From Earliella scabrosa (Eukaryota > Basidiomycota > Agaricomycetes > Polyporales > Polyporaceae), in the NCBI GenBank assembly GCA_022605405.1, contig JABYQQ010000012.1, forward strand, positions 806,001-870,000: 64,000 bases of DNA, read 5' to 3'. A program made the position numbers and the translations under genes. Below the pieces are notes generated by a model that was not told the DNA's origin, made no database searches, and saw only the letters and a list, made by a program, of their open reading frames with translations. This document shows positions 33,801 to 44,029 of this stretch, in pieces (the first letter of the stretch is position 1; each line of letters opens with the position of its first letter).

Positions 33801-36392
33801 AACGACGGGAGCTTCTTCAACCACAGGAGTCTCTTCGACGACGGGAACGGGATCAGCGACAACAGGCTCCTCAACGGCAGGTGCAGCTGGCTCCGTGACG
33901 GCGTCGACTACAACCTCGGCAACAGGTGCGACTGGCTCCTCGGCGACATGCTCGACTGCAGCCTCTTCGGCAACAGGAGCATCCTCGACAGGCGCCAGAG
34001 TCTCCGCGGGTGCAGGGACATCTTCGGGTGCAGCAACGGGCTCTACCTCAGCAGGGGACTCTTCCACCACAGCAGCCTGCCCTTCGGGCGCAGCCGGAAC
34101 GGCGACCTCCACAGCGGGTGTCTCAACAGCAGGAGTCTCTTCAAAGGCAGCCGGCTCGTCGGCAGCTGGAGCCTCGACGATGGCAGAGCCTTCCTCCTCC
34201 TCGGCAGCCGGGGTCGCCTCAGGTTCAGCGTGCGCGAGCTCCTCGGTGGGCGCGGCGGTCTCCTCAGTAGCGACCTCCGGCTCAGCCTCGGCGGGAACGA
34301 CGACCTCCTCTGCGGCGCTGGACGCAACCGGCTCTTCGACGGCTGCAACGACTTCGGCAGGAGCGGCGCTCTCAACTTCTTCCTCGACGGCAGGCACGAC
34401 CTCGACAGGCACGGTTGAAGGCACCTCGGGAGTCTCAGCGGAAGCGGGGACACTCTCGACTACTTCCTCCACGTCAGGAACCTGTTCTGCCTCAGGCGTG
34501 ACAGCCTCAAGGACAGCTTCCTGCGGCACCTCTGCTGCAGGTGCAGGGGTGTCCTCGACAACGACAGTCTCCTCTGGAACAGGCTCAGGGGCGGGATCTG
34601 AGACCGCAGCCTCTGACGCGGCTTGTGGCTCCGGAGTGGGTTCTTCGATGGCGGCAGATTCTTCAGTGGGTTCTTCGACGACGGCGGGTTCCTCCTTGGG
34701 TTCGGAGACGACAGCCTCTGCCGCGACTTCTGGTTCTGGCTCCGGCGTGGGCTCATGGACTGGAGCGGGCTCCTCGACTGACGCAAGCTCCTCGACTGGC
34801 GCGGGCTCCTCCTCCTCGACTGGCGCAGGCTCCTCCTTCTCGACTGGCGCGTGCTCCTCGACTGGCGCAGCCTCCGCAACGGGGGCAGACTCCGTCACAG
34901 GCTCGGGCTCGGGAACAGGCTCGGAGTCTGGCGCCGCGCTCTCGACTGGTGCATCTTCCTTCGATTCGACAGCCTCTGGCACTTCAGTGGGGGCCGTCGC
35001 CTCGGCTGCTGGAGCATCGTCCACCGGCGCCACGGGTTCTGGGGGGACTTCGGCGGGTTCCTCGACAGCGGCAACAGGCTCAGCAACCTCTGGAGTCACT
35101 TCTGATGAGGCGGAGGACTCCTCAGCGGCCGCAGGAGTCGGATCCTCGGTGGTGGCTGCCGCAACCTCTTCGACAGCAGCAGCGGTCTCCGCAACGGGTG
35201 CTGTAGACGGTGCTTCCTCAACGGACGGCTCCTCCGTGACAGCAGGGGTCGGCTCGACCTCCACGGGTGCAGGAGAAGTCTCTTCCACAGGCCCGGCCTC
35301 TTCAGCCACTTCAACCGGGGGCGCTGCTTCGGTAGCAACAACAGACTCAGCTGCGACAGCATCGGGTTCAGGCTTGACAAGTGGACTCTCCTCCGCAGGA
35401 GCAGGCGCATCCTCGACTGCGGGTGCGGTCTCCTCAGCAGGAGCAGGGTCTTCGGCCACGACGGGTGCCTCCTGGGAGACGACTGATTCCTCCGCGACAG
35501 CAGGCGTCTCCTGCGTAACAACCTCTCCCACTTCCGCGGGAGTCTCCTCTACAGCCGGAGAGGCGTCTTCGGTGACAGCAGGTACGTCTTCCGTGGTAGC
35601 GGGCGCCTCAACAATTGGGGCAGCAGGAGCAGCTTCAGCCACTACAGGTTCGTCCGCAACTTCAGTCTTCGTGGCCTCGACTTCCGCCACAACCGGCTCG
35701 ACTGCTGGAGCAGGAGCGGGGGTATCTTCCACAGGGTCGGCGGGGGTAGATGGCTCTTCGGGAACAGCAGCAGCAGGCACCTGCTCATCAACCTGCTCGG
35801 GCGCGACAGGCTTCGTCGCGAGGGCATCTTCGGCGGGAGCAGAGGTGGCGACCGCATCTGATACCTTCTCCGCCTCAGCAGGTGTTTCATCCACTGTCCC
35901 GCGACGTCAGCACACAATCTCACTCGCACATACGCACTGGCACGCACCAATCGCAACCCCGTTTGACTCCACGGGCACTGCTGCCTCTACGCCCTCGTCG
36001 ACTACCCCATCCACGTCTGCGCTATCCTTGATCTGGTTGTCCGTAACCGTGGAGAGCGTGAACATCCGAACAACGCGAGCAATAATGATCAAAGCACGCA
36101 CCTCCAATACGGGCGCGTCCTCGATGGCAACTTTGTCTAGGACCACGTCGTTGTCCTTTGTGAGAGGCGCGTCCAATTCCAATACGCCCTGAGGTTTGAT
36201 TTCGAGTTGCGCATCATCATCCGTAGTAGTGGGCTCTACTGGGAGCACGAGATCCTCCTTGGACTGTTCTTTCTTGCTGAGCGCGTCATTATCCTGTGCA
36301 AGCGCAGGATCGACGTCAGCAGCAGAAAGTGGATCGGAGGTGTCCTGAAGGAGGTGAGCTGGCTGTGCTGGCTCCTCGAGAGCGACAGACAT
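30875..36392 (-). CDS. Giant acidic Ala/Pro/Val/Glu-rich protein with PSYSV repeats and CaaX box
   Basis: Eight exons (36392-36102, 36032-35948, 35893-32718, 32653-32240, 32189-31791, 31730-31539, 31478-31261, 31208-30875) give 1,702 residues. Residues about 130-1130 are low-complexity and acidic, built from repeats such as APVAEE. From about residue 1130 a motif W-(T/V/I)-PSYSV-x-x-QG recurs five times: at the end of exon 3 and once in each of exons 4, 5, 6 and 7. In most units it is followed by an (E)-(L/I/V)-E-x-LP segment. The introns bounding exons 4, 5 and 6 are phase 0, and exon 7 begins in phase 0 but ends in phase 2. The protein ends [10 protein letters not shown]: a polybasic stretch plus CaaX box, implying prenylation and membrane attachment. 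There is no signal peptide. I recognise no named family; the function is unknown. Confidence 0.8.
33490..33860. repeat. 18-bp coding minisatellite ([12 protein letters not shown] units)
   Basis: Within exon 3 of the giant protein, units like TCAGCAACGGGAGCTTCC repeat with little change, exactly in three adjacent copies near 33567-33627 and diverged around them. The period is 18 bp (six codons), so length changes keep the frame. Confidence 0.85.
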
Positions 36393-36770
36393 GGCCGGAG
36401 AGGAATAGGCTGTGCGGGTGAGAGGGACAGATAAGCAGAGGTGGCAATGCGAGCTAGCGTCGAGCAGAGTGACGGACGTGCTCACGCGCCCTTCCAAGGG
36501 AGAACCAACAGAACCCGACAAAGCGCTCTTTTCACCTTCTCGCCAATCTCGATCCCGTCAGACTTTCCCACAGACGCGCCCCACGTGACCGTACCTCTGC
36601 CGGAAAACACCGACCGGCGACATTGGAATCGCACAACGGTGAACGGTGGTGGAAGGGCTGTATACGATGCCGCAATGGGCGTGCTACAACACAATGTACA
36701 CTATCAGGTGGGTGAGTAGGATGTGAAGATCGAACGCGTATTCTTCCGAGACATATTCCGTTGTCGTGAT
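36393..36770. other. Intergenic, no gene seen
   Basis: Promoter of the giant repeat protein and 3' flank of the GPI protein gene. Confidence 0.6.
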
Positions 36771-37795
36771 TCAACCAAGGAGCGCAGCACCAGCGAGACC
36801 CAAGAGACCTGCGATACCGATGGCACCAGCAGAGGCTTGCAGGCTGCCTGCATTGCTGCTAGAGGTACTGGTGGGAGCGCTGGTGGTGACGCGGATCGCA
36901 GTGGCGCTGCCGGAGCCAGACCCAGAGGTCGTAGTGGAAGTGCCCCTGCGTACCCAACCATCAGCGAATGTGACTATCTTGAGGTATTGTGTACCGGAAC
37001 GAACCTCTGAGAAGTACTAGTGGCAGGCGCGGTCGTTGCCGTGTTGATGGACGCAGCGGAAGACGCGGTACTCATCATCGTGTCCGCGGGAGTCGGTACC
37101 GACGAAGGCGTGTTTCCGACACAGCTATGAGTACCGCATGAGTAGGGGACGAGTGATGTAGACTAGAGCACACTCAACCCGCTATCGGGACCAGCTTGCA
37201 CGGTCTGGATATCCGAGAAGGCTTGTGCACCGGTGCTGTCCCTCAGTGTGCTGGTGCTGGTATGCAAGATGTTCAGTAGACGCATACATCCAGTCACACG
37301 CTACTCACATAGTCGTGCCCGCTGGCAAATTGACGAGCCAAGTGAAGGAGTTGCCGTTTTGGACAGGGAACTGTTCGAGCTATGGTGAAGTCTAAGTTCA
37401 CAGTGAAAGATACAGGATTCCATGTAGTGCTCACCGCTTGTGCTTGAGGCTGGCCCCCTAGCATAGAGTGGCCCTAGTGAGTGTAAAGTTGCGCAATGGA
37501 TGATGGCGTGACATACCGGGCACTAGGGACAGATAGTACGGCGGAGCGCCTCCCTCCCAGGTGAACATTACGGGCTCTAGTCAACGCATATATCATCAGT
37601 ATGTGTCCTACACCCCCCACATGTGAGATACCGACCGCACTGGACCACACTCGCACTACAATGCGACAAAGATGATCAGCGTAGTTTCACTCTGCATGAG
37701 TCGCAGGTCACGTACAGAGTGTTGATCTTCAGGGTCTGAGCCATGATGACCTGCACGAGGGCAGACAGGATGGTAGCGGCGGTAATGAAGAGCAT
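36771..37795 (-). CDS. GPI-anchored Kre9/Knh1-type Ser/Thr-rich wall protein
   Basis: Eight small exons (37795-37716, 37655-37636, 37576-37517, 37457-37435, 37379-37309, 37256-37179, 37124-37005, 36945-36771) give 208 residues. Residues 1-19 (MLFITAATILSALVQVIMA) are a signal peptide. The domain CEPVMFTWEGGAPPYYLSLVPGG matches the Kre9/Knh1-like (PF10342) surface family. A Ser/Thr-rich stretch follows, then NAGSLQASAGAIGIAGLLGLAGAALLG, the small-residue site plus hydrophobic tail of a GPI signal. The protein should sit on the outer plasma membrane or be cross-linked to beta-glucan. Exons of 20 and 23 nt are needed to keep the frame. The acceptor of exon 6 could be 37256 or 37250, a two-residue difference. 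Confidence 0.85.
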
Positions 37796-38142
37796 CTTGG
37801 GATGTCTGTGATGGAAAAGACTGCGGCGGGCGCGGGTATCGAAGAGCGAGCGTTATAAACAAGCGTAGAAGTGGGGGATGAGGACGATGAGGAAGGAAGA
37901 GCCATTCGACTCGAAGAATGGATATGAGCGGCCACTGTGAAGGGTCTGAGAAGACGGCGCGGAGACTGAATGGTGACGAAGAGGGAGCGAGCGACCTCGC
38001 CGGATTTGGAGAAGGGCCTGCCTTATTCAACCACCGTGTCACTTACACTCGCAGGGCAGATCCATCAGCAAATCAAGACCGTTCGTGATTACCTTAGATT
38101 ATGGATACATGCGTTCCAGCTAAGAGATACAGCACCTGCACA
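37796..38142. other. Intergenic, no gene seen
   Basis: Promoter side of the GPI protein gene and 3' flank of PRMT5. Confidence 0.6.
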
Positions 38143-41100
38143 TCAGAGTCCAATCCAGCTACTTCGTCCCCCGGGGTTATGTAGCGCCGTCTGGCTAATC
38201 TTCACCAAACTGACGCCTTCCTGAGGCTGCCTATCGAACGTCGATGTCGAACCGGGCACCTCCAACGTGAGATGTGGGACATCCAGCAAAGGACTCGTCA
38301 CGATGGTCGGAGTGGATGCTGCCGGACTGAGGAAGGCGCTGAAGCTGCTGTCGGGGGACGCGCTCAATGGTGAAGACAGCGTATCCTTCCAAATCGGTGT
38401 CGACACAGACGAGCTGGGGACTGGCAGGAATGCTTCCGCGTACCATTCATACCACACCTTCCGTGCGTCCGTAAGTCGCCAGAGCGAAACCGTGAGCTCA
38501 GCATCGGCCGGAAGGTACAGAGGGTCCTGCACAGCTCGATGTCAACCAAGACGACACCCGCAGATAAGTCACTGGAGCATACCTTCAACGGGAAGAAGAG
38601 CGGAAACCAGCTCAGCATGTCTTTCGATATCAACGCCATCCGTTCCGGGTGTATACTGATGCCCACATTGCCGTAGAGGACAGCTTCGAAGTATCCGCCG
38701 AAACCATGTAGCACTCCAGCGTGAGGGATGTGGAACGTCAGTTTCGCCGCGCGGACGTTGTGACTATTTGTCAACGGCAGGCCTGCAACCGTTCTGGTCA
38801 ACTACGCATTCAAGCACCCACAAGATGTCATACCTTGTTCCGTCAGCGCTGCATCCCTCCTTGGATGCTCGAATTCCCAGCACTCCTGGATCCGAGGCCC
38901 ACACGCCCCACTGATGCCAGACCCGTTGTCGCTCAGGATGTTGACAGCATGCAGCATGACGACATATGGCGTCTCCGAGCCCTTTGAGTCCTTGCTGGCT
39001 CGACTCTCATTGTACAACTTCGACGAGGAAAGTGGAGCGATGTACGCAGTGTATGATGCGGGGATCGAGATTCCCTCGGCTGCAGACAGTCAGTCACTGC
39101 TCCAAGAGCTCAAGATCGGCGACACCTTACGTTTCAAGAACCTCATCGCGCCATCCAGGCATTCCGGGCTGAGCTCGTTGTCTCCAAACGAGCCAAGGAG
39201 CTCGCTCACGAGGATGTCGACCTTCTCGGGTACGTCCAAAGACCGCATATCGCCGTAGAGCAGCCTGACCTTCCCATCACCCCACTCGTTTCGGTGGCGT
39301 TCTTGGAGGCTACATACTACCTATCTCAGCGTACATGCAGGAATACGCGTTCGGAGGCCAGCTTACGTGACGTATGCGTTTGGGTTCTTCTCCACCGCAT
39401 ACACGAATGCCGTCGCTTTTGCACGCTCAATAGCCTTGAGGGCACGAGCTACTAGCGGACCTCGCCCGGCGCCGGCGACACAGATAGTTCTGTGCAAGTT
39501 GGTATGAGCAAAGACGCAGTTCGAAACCGCCATGACTTACACCCTCTCTGCTGTCGCGCGGTCCTTCAAGGCTAGGAAGATCGCCTGGACGCGTTCATGA
39601 GAAGATTACTATGAGAGATTATGAGGCGTCAGCGTACCTCCTCATAGTTCCTGTATTTCACGGGATCCTGCTCGAAGGTCTGATACGTGATGCTTTGCAA
39701 ATTGTCCATGAGCGGCTGACGAACGACCCTCAGCACAGTGCAACCAAACCAGACATCAGCGCAACACACCTGTAGGGGCGCTTGCAAGTAATCCTGGTAC
39801 CCCTGCGCGAAATTCTCCACGGTCCCCGCAGTGTTGATAGCTTTCATCGCCGGGCTGGTCTTCTCCAAATGTCGAACGTATTGGGTATATGCCACTTCAC
39901 CCCCACGCGGGTGCTTCTTGGCTTTTGTCCCGGACAGAATCACATTAGGCTGGAGCTACGACCGCGGGGACGATCAGCACACGTCTATGACCCATTGAGC
40001 TTCACGCTCACCTTCATAATGTCTCGAATGAAGGACTGAGTCCCTTTTGGCAAGACGGGGTATCCTTTCGCATTCGCGATGAACGTGGACGCAGGCAGCC
40101 ACAGATGCCGTACAGGCTCCGCCAGCCACTGGTTGAGCACAGTAGACGACAGCGGCAGCGGAGGGGTCAGATCAAGAGCTATGTAGGCGTACTCAGTCAG
40201 ATCGGGTATACGGCAGCACGTAGTAGCACCATAACCTACTCAAAGTCAAGCGCGGATTATACCCGCAGATGGTCCGAATGGTATCCCACATCTCCCACGT
40301 CGTCATGTTCGACTCCGGGGGCGCACCAGCGGTGTCTGCAGACGCAGGGGAGAAGCGGGATGGCGGGTCGATAGGAGAGGGGGCGGGGGAAGGGGAGCGC
40401 GAGGGGACCTGCATGACCGTGACCGCGTCGTAGATCGGCACTCGGACGGAGAACTCCATGTACGCGATGGAGTTCAAGCAGGCGTTGACCGCGCGGGCGT
40501 ACGACCCCACTTGAGTCCGATTGCTGGGAGGCGGGAGGATCACGCATTGCGCGTTGAGGTACGACGCGAATGCGAGCTCTTGTTGAAGAGCCTGGGGTTG
40601 GAAAACGGGCGTAAAACGGACCATGTAAAGGAGCGCGATGTCATGAGCACCAGTAGAACGTAGCAGACTTCTTGCATATGGCAACTGCTGCGGAATGGGA
40701 GGCGACTTACAATCTCAGCATCGTGCCGTACCCAATCGTCCGACGCGTCCAGCTCCAGCCAGTCCGAAATGAGAGGTATAATATACTCCGCCTCCTCTGC
40801 GACATACTCAGATACTTAGTGCACGTCTGCGAGAGGATGGAAAGACTCACCGAGACGAGAGATAGTCACCTCATCGCGAAAGAACGCAGGCTTCGATCTC
40901 CACGCCTCCGCGCGCTGCTCGATCTCCGCCAGCTTGTCCTGCGTCTCGTTCGGGTTCAGTATGCACAGCTCCCTCCATCGCGCCTTCCACCGGTCGTTCG
41001 TGAGCGGGACGCAGATCGTGTCGTACTCGGCCGTGCGCGCGTCGTTGGTCGCGCGGAGGACAGGAGTGTCGTCTCCTAGGTCGTCGCGTTTGGCAAGCTG

Positions 41101-41314
41101 CGCTAGATCGTCAAGAGTGTGATGGCTACAGAAGATCGGCATGTCGTGGCTTGTCGTCACAAGGCTACAGCGTAAGCAAGAGGATGGCGCACGGCGAAAG
41201 CAGATGTGAGGCTATAGTTCTGCTCAGTGCTCACTGGGTCAGGTCTTTTGTCGAAGTCTGGGTCACGGTTGCAGGACATCTTATCACCGTAGATAGACGC
41301 CCATCCTCAATCAT
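38143..41314 (-). CDS. PRMT5: Protein arginine methyltransferase 5 (PRMT5/Skb1/Hsl7)
   Basis: Thirteen exons (probable first 41314-41235; then 41164-40851, 40796-40711, 40591-40240, 40178-40012, 39955-39770, 39715-39638, 39584-39541, 39489-39367, 39309-39131, 39079-38834, 38782-38583, 38526-38143) give about 812 residues. The enzyme makes symmetric dimethylarginine on histones, Sm proteins and cell-cycle regulators. The N-terminal TIM-barrel part is followed by the S-adenosylmethionine site [14 protein letters not shown], the acidic FVYAVEKN and the hallmark double-E loop [21 protein letters not shown]. The C-terminal beta-barrel includes [23 protein letters not shown]. Only the first exon is uncertain: it is open and in phase but not recognisable, so translation may start elsewhere upstream of 41160. 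A Ser/Pro linker sits near residue 220. Confidence 0.92.
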
Positions 41315-41462
41315 GTCGATCAGACTGAGATCGACACTTGCAAGGAACCTCAACGGCTCTGTCCGACGGTAACTACAATGTACACAATACTTCCAACGGC
41401 CTGAGCTCTATTCGCCGCGATCGTCTACTCGTACACGAGAGCCATACAGACAAGCTCAACGC

Positions 41463-42224
41463 TCAACCGCCTTCGGTTCGCGGCCTCTTTGCATCGTCTC
41501 CATTGCGCTGCTCAGGCGTATCCTGCTGAGACGCCTCTGCACCCATTCCATACCCGGTTATGACACCCTCAATGACAGCCCTACCGACGATCTGTCGCAG
41601 CTCTTCCTCAGACGCCTCCCGGCCTTCTGCTTCAGCGCGCTGCATGACGTCTTGCACGGACTGCAGCAACGATGATGTCAGGTTCTCGGAAGCGGCGTTT
41701 TGTGCGTGTTGAGAGGGTTGCTCGTGCATCTCCGTGAGAGGGGCGCTGCTGTCACCAGTAGCAAAGCCTTGCACGCTTCTCAGGTAGGCGGCGACAGGAG
41801 CCAATTCCTCCTCTTCCAAGTATTCCGCGGGCTGGCAGATGCATTAGCCATCTTCCTCGAGAAGCGATTAGAACAAGGCTTACAGAGCGACCCTCCACAT
41901 TTCGGTGGTTCACGACGGCGCCGTGCTCTACGAGGAACCGTGCTGTCTCAACGTTCTCGACGACGTACAACGGGGTATCGCCGTCTTCGTCCGTGATATT
42001 GACATCTCCCCCTAGTGCAATGAGTGAAGTGCATGGCAACGCACTCAAGGGAGCCTCACCTCGAGATATCAAGTATTCCAAGATGTTCAGGTGACCGTAG
42101 GACGCTGCCGCATGCCTGACACACACATGATAGTGAGCATGGAAGTCCTCGCGTCCCGCATAGATGAAGATCCAGACCCTTACATGGGAGTATAGGTGTT
42201 ATCGTCGGGGACATTTGGCGACAT
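41463..42224 (-). CDS. Small ankyrin-repeat protein, Yar1-like
   Basis: Four exons (42224-42184, 42115-42060, 42011-41884, 41831-41463) give 197 residues. It begins MSPNVPDDNTYTPMHAAASYG and has two to three ankyrin units (HAAASYGHLNILEYLISRGG, DEDGDTPLYVVENVETARFLVEHGA, HRNVEGRSPAEYL). An acidic helix and a long C-terminal helical region (EEELRQIVGRAVIEGVITGYG) follow, and a basic KRPRTEGG end could be a nuclear signal. Size and layout resemble yeast Yar1, a chaperone for ribosomal protein Rps3, but ankyrin proteins are hard to assign by eye. It lies in tandem upstream of PRMT5, 148 bp from its first exon. Confidence 0.78.
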
Positions 42225-44029
42225 CGCTATAGAGACGAGGTTCATTCCTCATGTATGAACTGTTGTGTCAATCTCACAAACAGTGTACTTCTATCAGCTC
42301 CTGTTTCGGAGAGCTCAGCATTCATGTTGTAGTGCACATCACGAGCCACAAGCATACCCTAACTCGGTCAATATCCCCGTCGCCTGCGGCAACCCATATG
42401 TTCTTCTCGTGCTGAACTACGGTGGGGACCGGCATGGCGGTGGATGGGAAGTTTTGCACTTGGGCGGCTGACCCCAAGCGCCGATACGGTTAGATTGACT
42501 TCACTTACGTGAGATTCCTTGTTGGGCAGTACCGTAATCCGCTGTAATCCGGTACCTAGCAGCGGTCGCTGTGCCGAATCTTGAACGTCTGAACGTGAAC
42601 TGTCGCACAGTCGCAGCTCTACCCTGGTACCCACCACGACGGGATCATCCAACGTGAGTAAAGGGCAGTAACGAACGTGCTGCAGTGCGTCGACGTCATC
42701 CCTCACCTAATTCAAGTGACCTCCGACACACTGCTCCCGAGCGTCGGCACTGCACTGGTTCCGCGCGGCAACAAAGGCCACGCCGCCACGGTGCGTGTCT
42801 CTTAACGCGTTTCATATGAGAAGCGACGGGCCACATAGATGGGAGCTTATACTTTCCCCAAAGTGGTGGGCGTACTAGCGCGACGTCTTGATGGGGCGTA
42901 CGGCGGGGGCCAGAGAGGCTCCTGCCAATGGAAGGCGAAGGAAGCCGGTGGCACCAAGATATGGCATGAATGCTCGGAAGGGTCGGCACGCTGATGCATT
43001 TGCGCGTTTTGGTGCAGCATGCATGATGTGGCCGGCCTGGCGATGTGTTCTGGGCATATGAAGGTCAGACACAGGAAGGTGGACAGGAATAGAGGCGGGA
43101 TGAGATGAATCAGCTGGAGATGAAGCTGTGCCAGACATGCTCGCTGGGAAGGTGATGCACGGCGGAGGACTGGTTGAGAGACGCACACGGGGGAGAGCAG
43201 GGTTCACTGCAAGGGTGCATTGGATTGTCTGTGCCGTTATTCTGACGCGCTGGTGATGGAATCTGGAGAAGCGGATCTGCGATCGGAGCATGGATCTTCG
43301 AATGCGCCCCGCCCAAGCGCCGCTCCGTGAGCAGACATGTCCGGCGACTGGGCAGCGCAGAGGCTTCGCCGGGCGACAGAGGTGCAGAACGCCCTGGACT
43401 CGACTCTGTGCGGCCGGCGGTCTAGGCCGGGGCGGAACGACGGAGCGTAGGAGGCACCGCGGGGCAGCGTGGTGGCAGCGGAGTCGGGAGGGGGGCGGCG
43501 GAGGCGCGTTCTGGATGCGTTAATGAGATCAAATTCGGGGTGGGGGCTAGCCAAAAGGGGACGAGCCCGCGACGGACGCGGACGGGTCGCGACGGGGGCG
43601 GTGGCGGCAGGCGGGCTGCTGGGCGTGGGGCGTGGCGGGCGCGGACGGCGGGAGGGGCGGGGCGGGAGACGGAGATAGAGGCTGGGGAGAGCTGGTGTGA
43701 GAAGAGGGAGGACGAGATAGGCTTTGTGATCGAGCGTGCCGAGCGATATGCGACTTTGACAGAGCGGGCGTCTGGGGGGCTGGCGGTGGCGAACCTTGTC
43801 CAACGGTGCAGCGGCAGGTGGCGGAACCCGTGCGGGCGCCCCTGTGTGTCGCACCTCAGGCTCCTGTTCAGAGTGCGCACGCCGGCCGCCCTCGCCTCGC
43901 CGTCCGCTCCTTAACCACGATCCATCAGGATCGCCTGCCCTCTGCCTCGTTCTCCGTCTACCTTACTCCCCTACCTAACCACCGCCCTCGTATCTTACAC
44001 GCCACCTAGTCGTACCTTATCCTCAAGCC
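42225..44029. other. Long GC-rich 5' region of the PAS-GATA gene, no gene seen
   Basis: 1.8 kb between the ankyrin gene (minus) and the PAS-GATA gene (plus). The part from 43300 to 43950 is strongly purine/pyrimidine-skewed and gives long overlapping Arg/Pro-rich frames on both strands, which I take as compositional. It probably holds the promoter and long leader of the transcription factor gene. Confidence 0.55.

Noticed and set aside
33084..34418. 444-codon plus-strand open frame rich in Gly/Asn/Ser/Leu
   Set aside because: Same antisense effect of the coding repeat.
33715..36192. 825-codon plus-strand open frame rich in Ser/Gly/Ala/Thr
   Set aside because: It is antisense to the giant repeat protein. 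The repetitive Ala/Pro/Glu/Val codons create open frames on the opposite strand; it has no start context or splice logic.
43237..43914. Overlapping 205-, 152- and 124-codon frames
   Set aside because: Strongly biased composition (Pro/Arg or Gly/Arg) on both strands; consistent with the skewed leader of the PAS-GATA gene.
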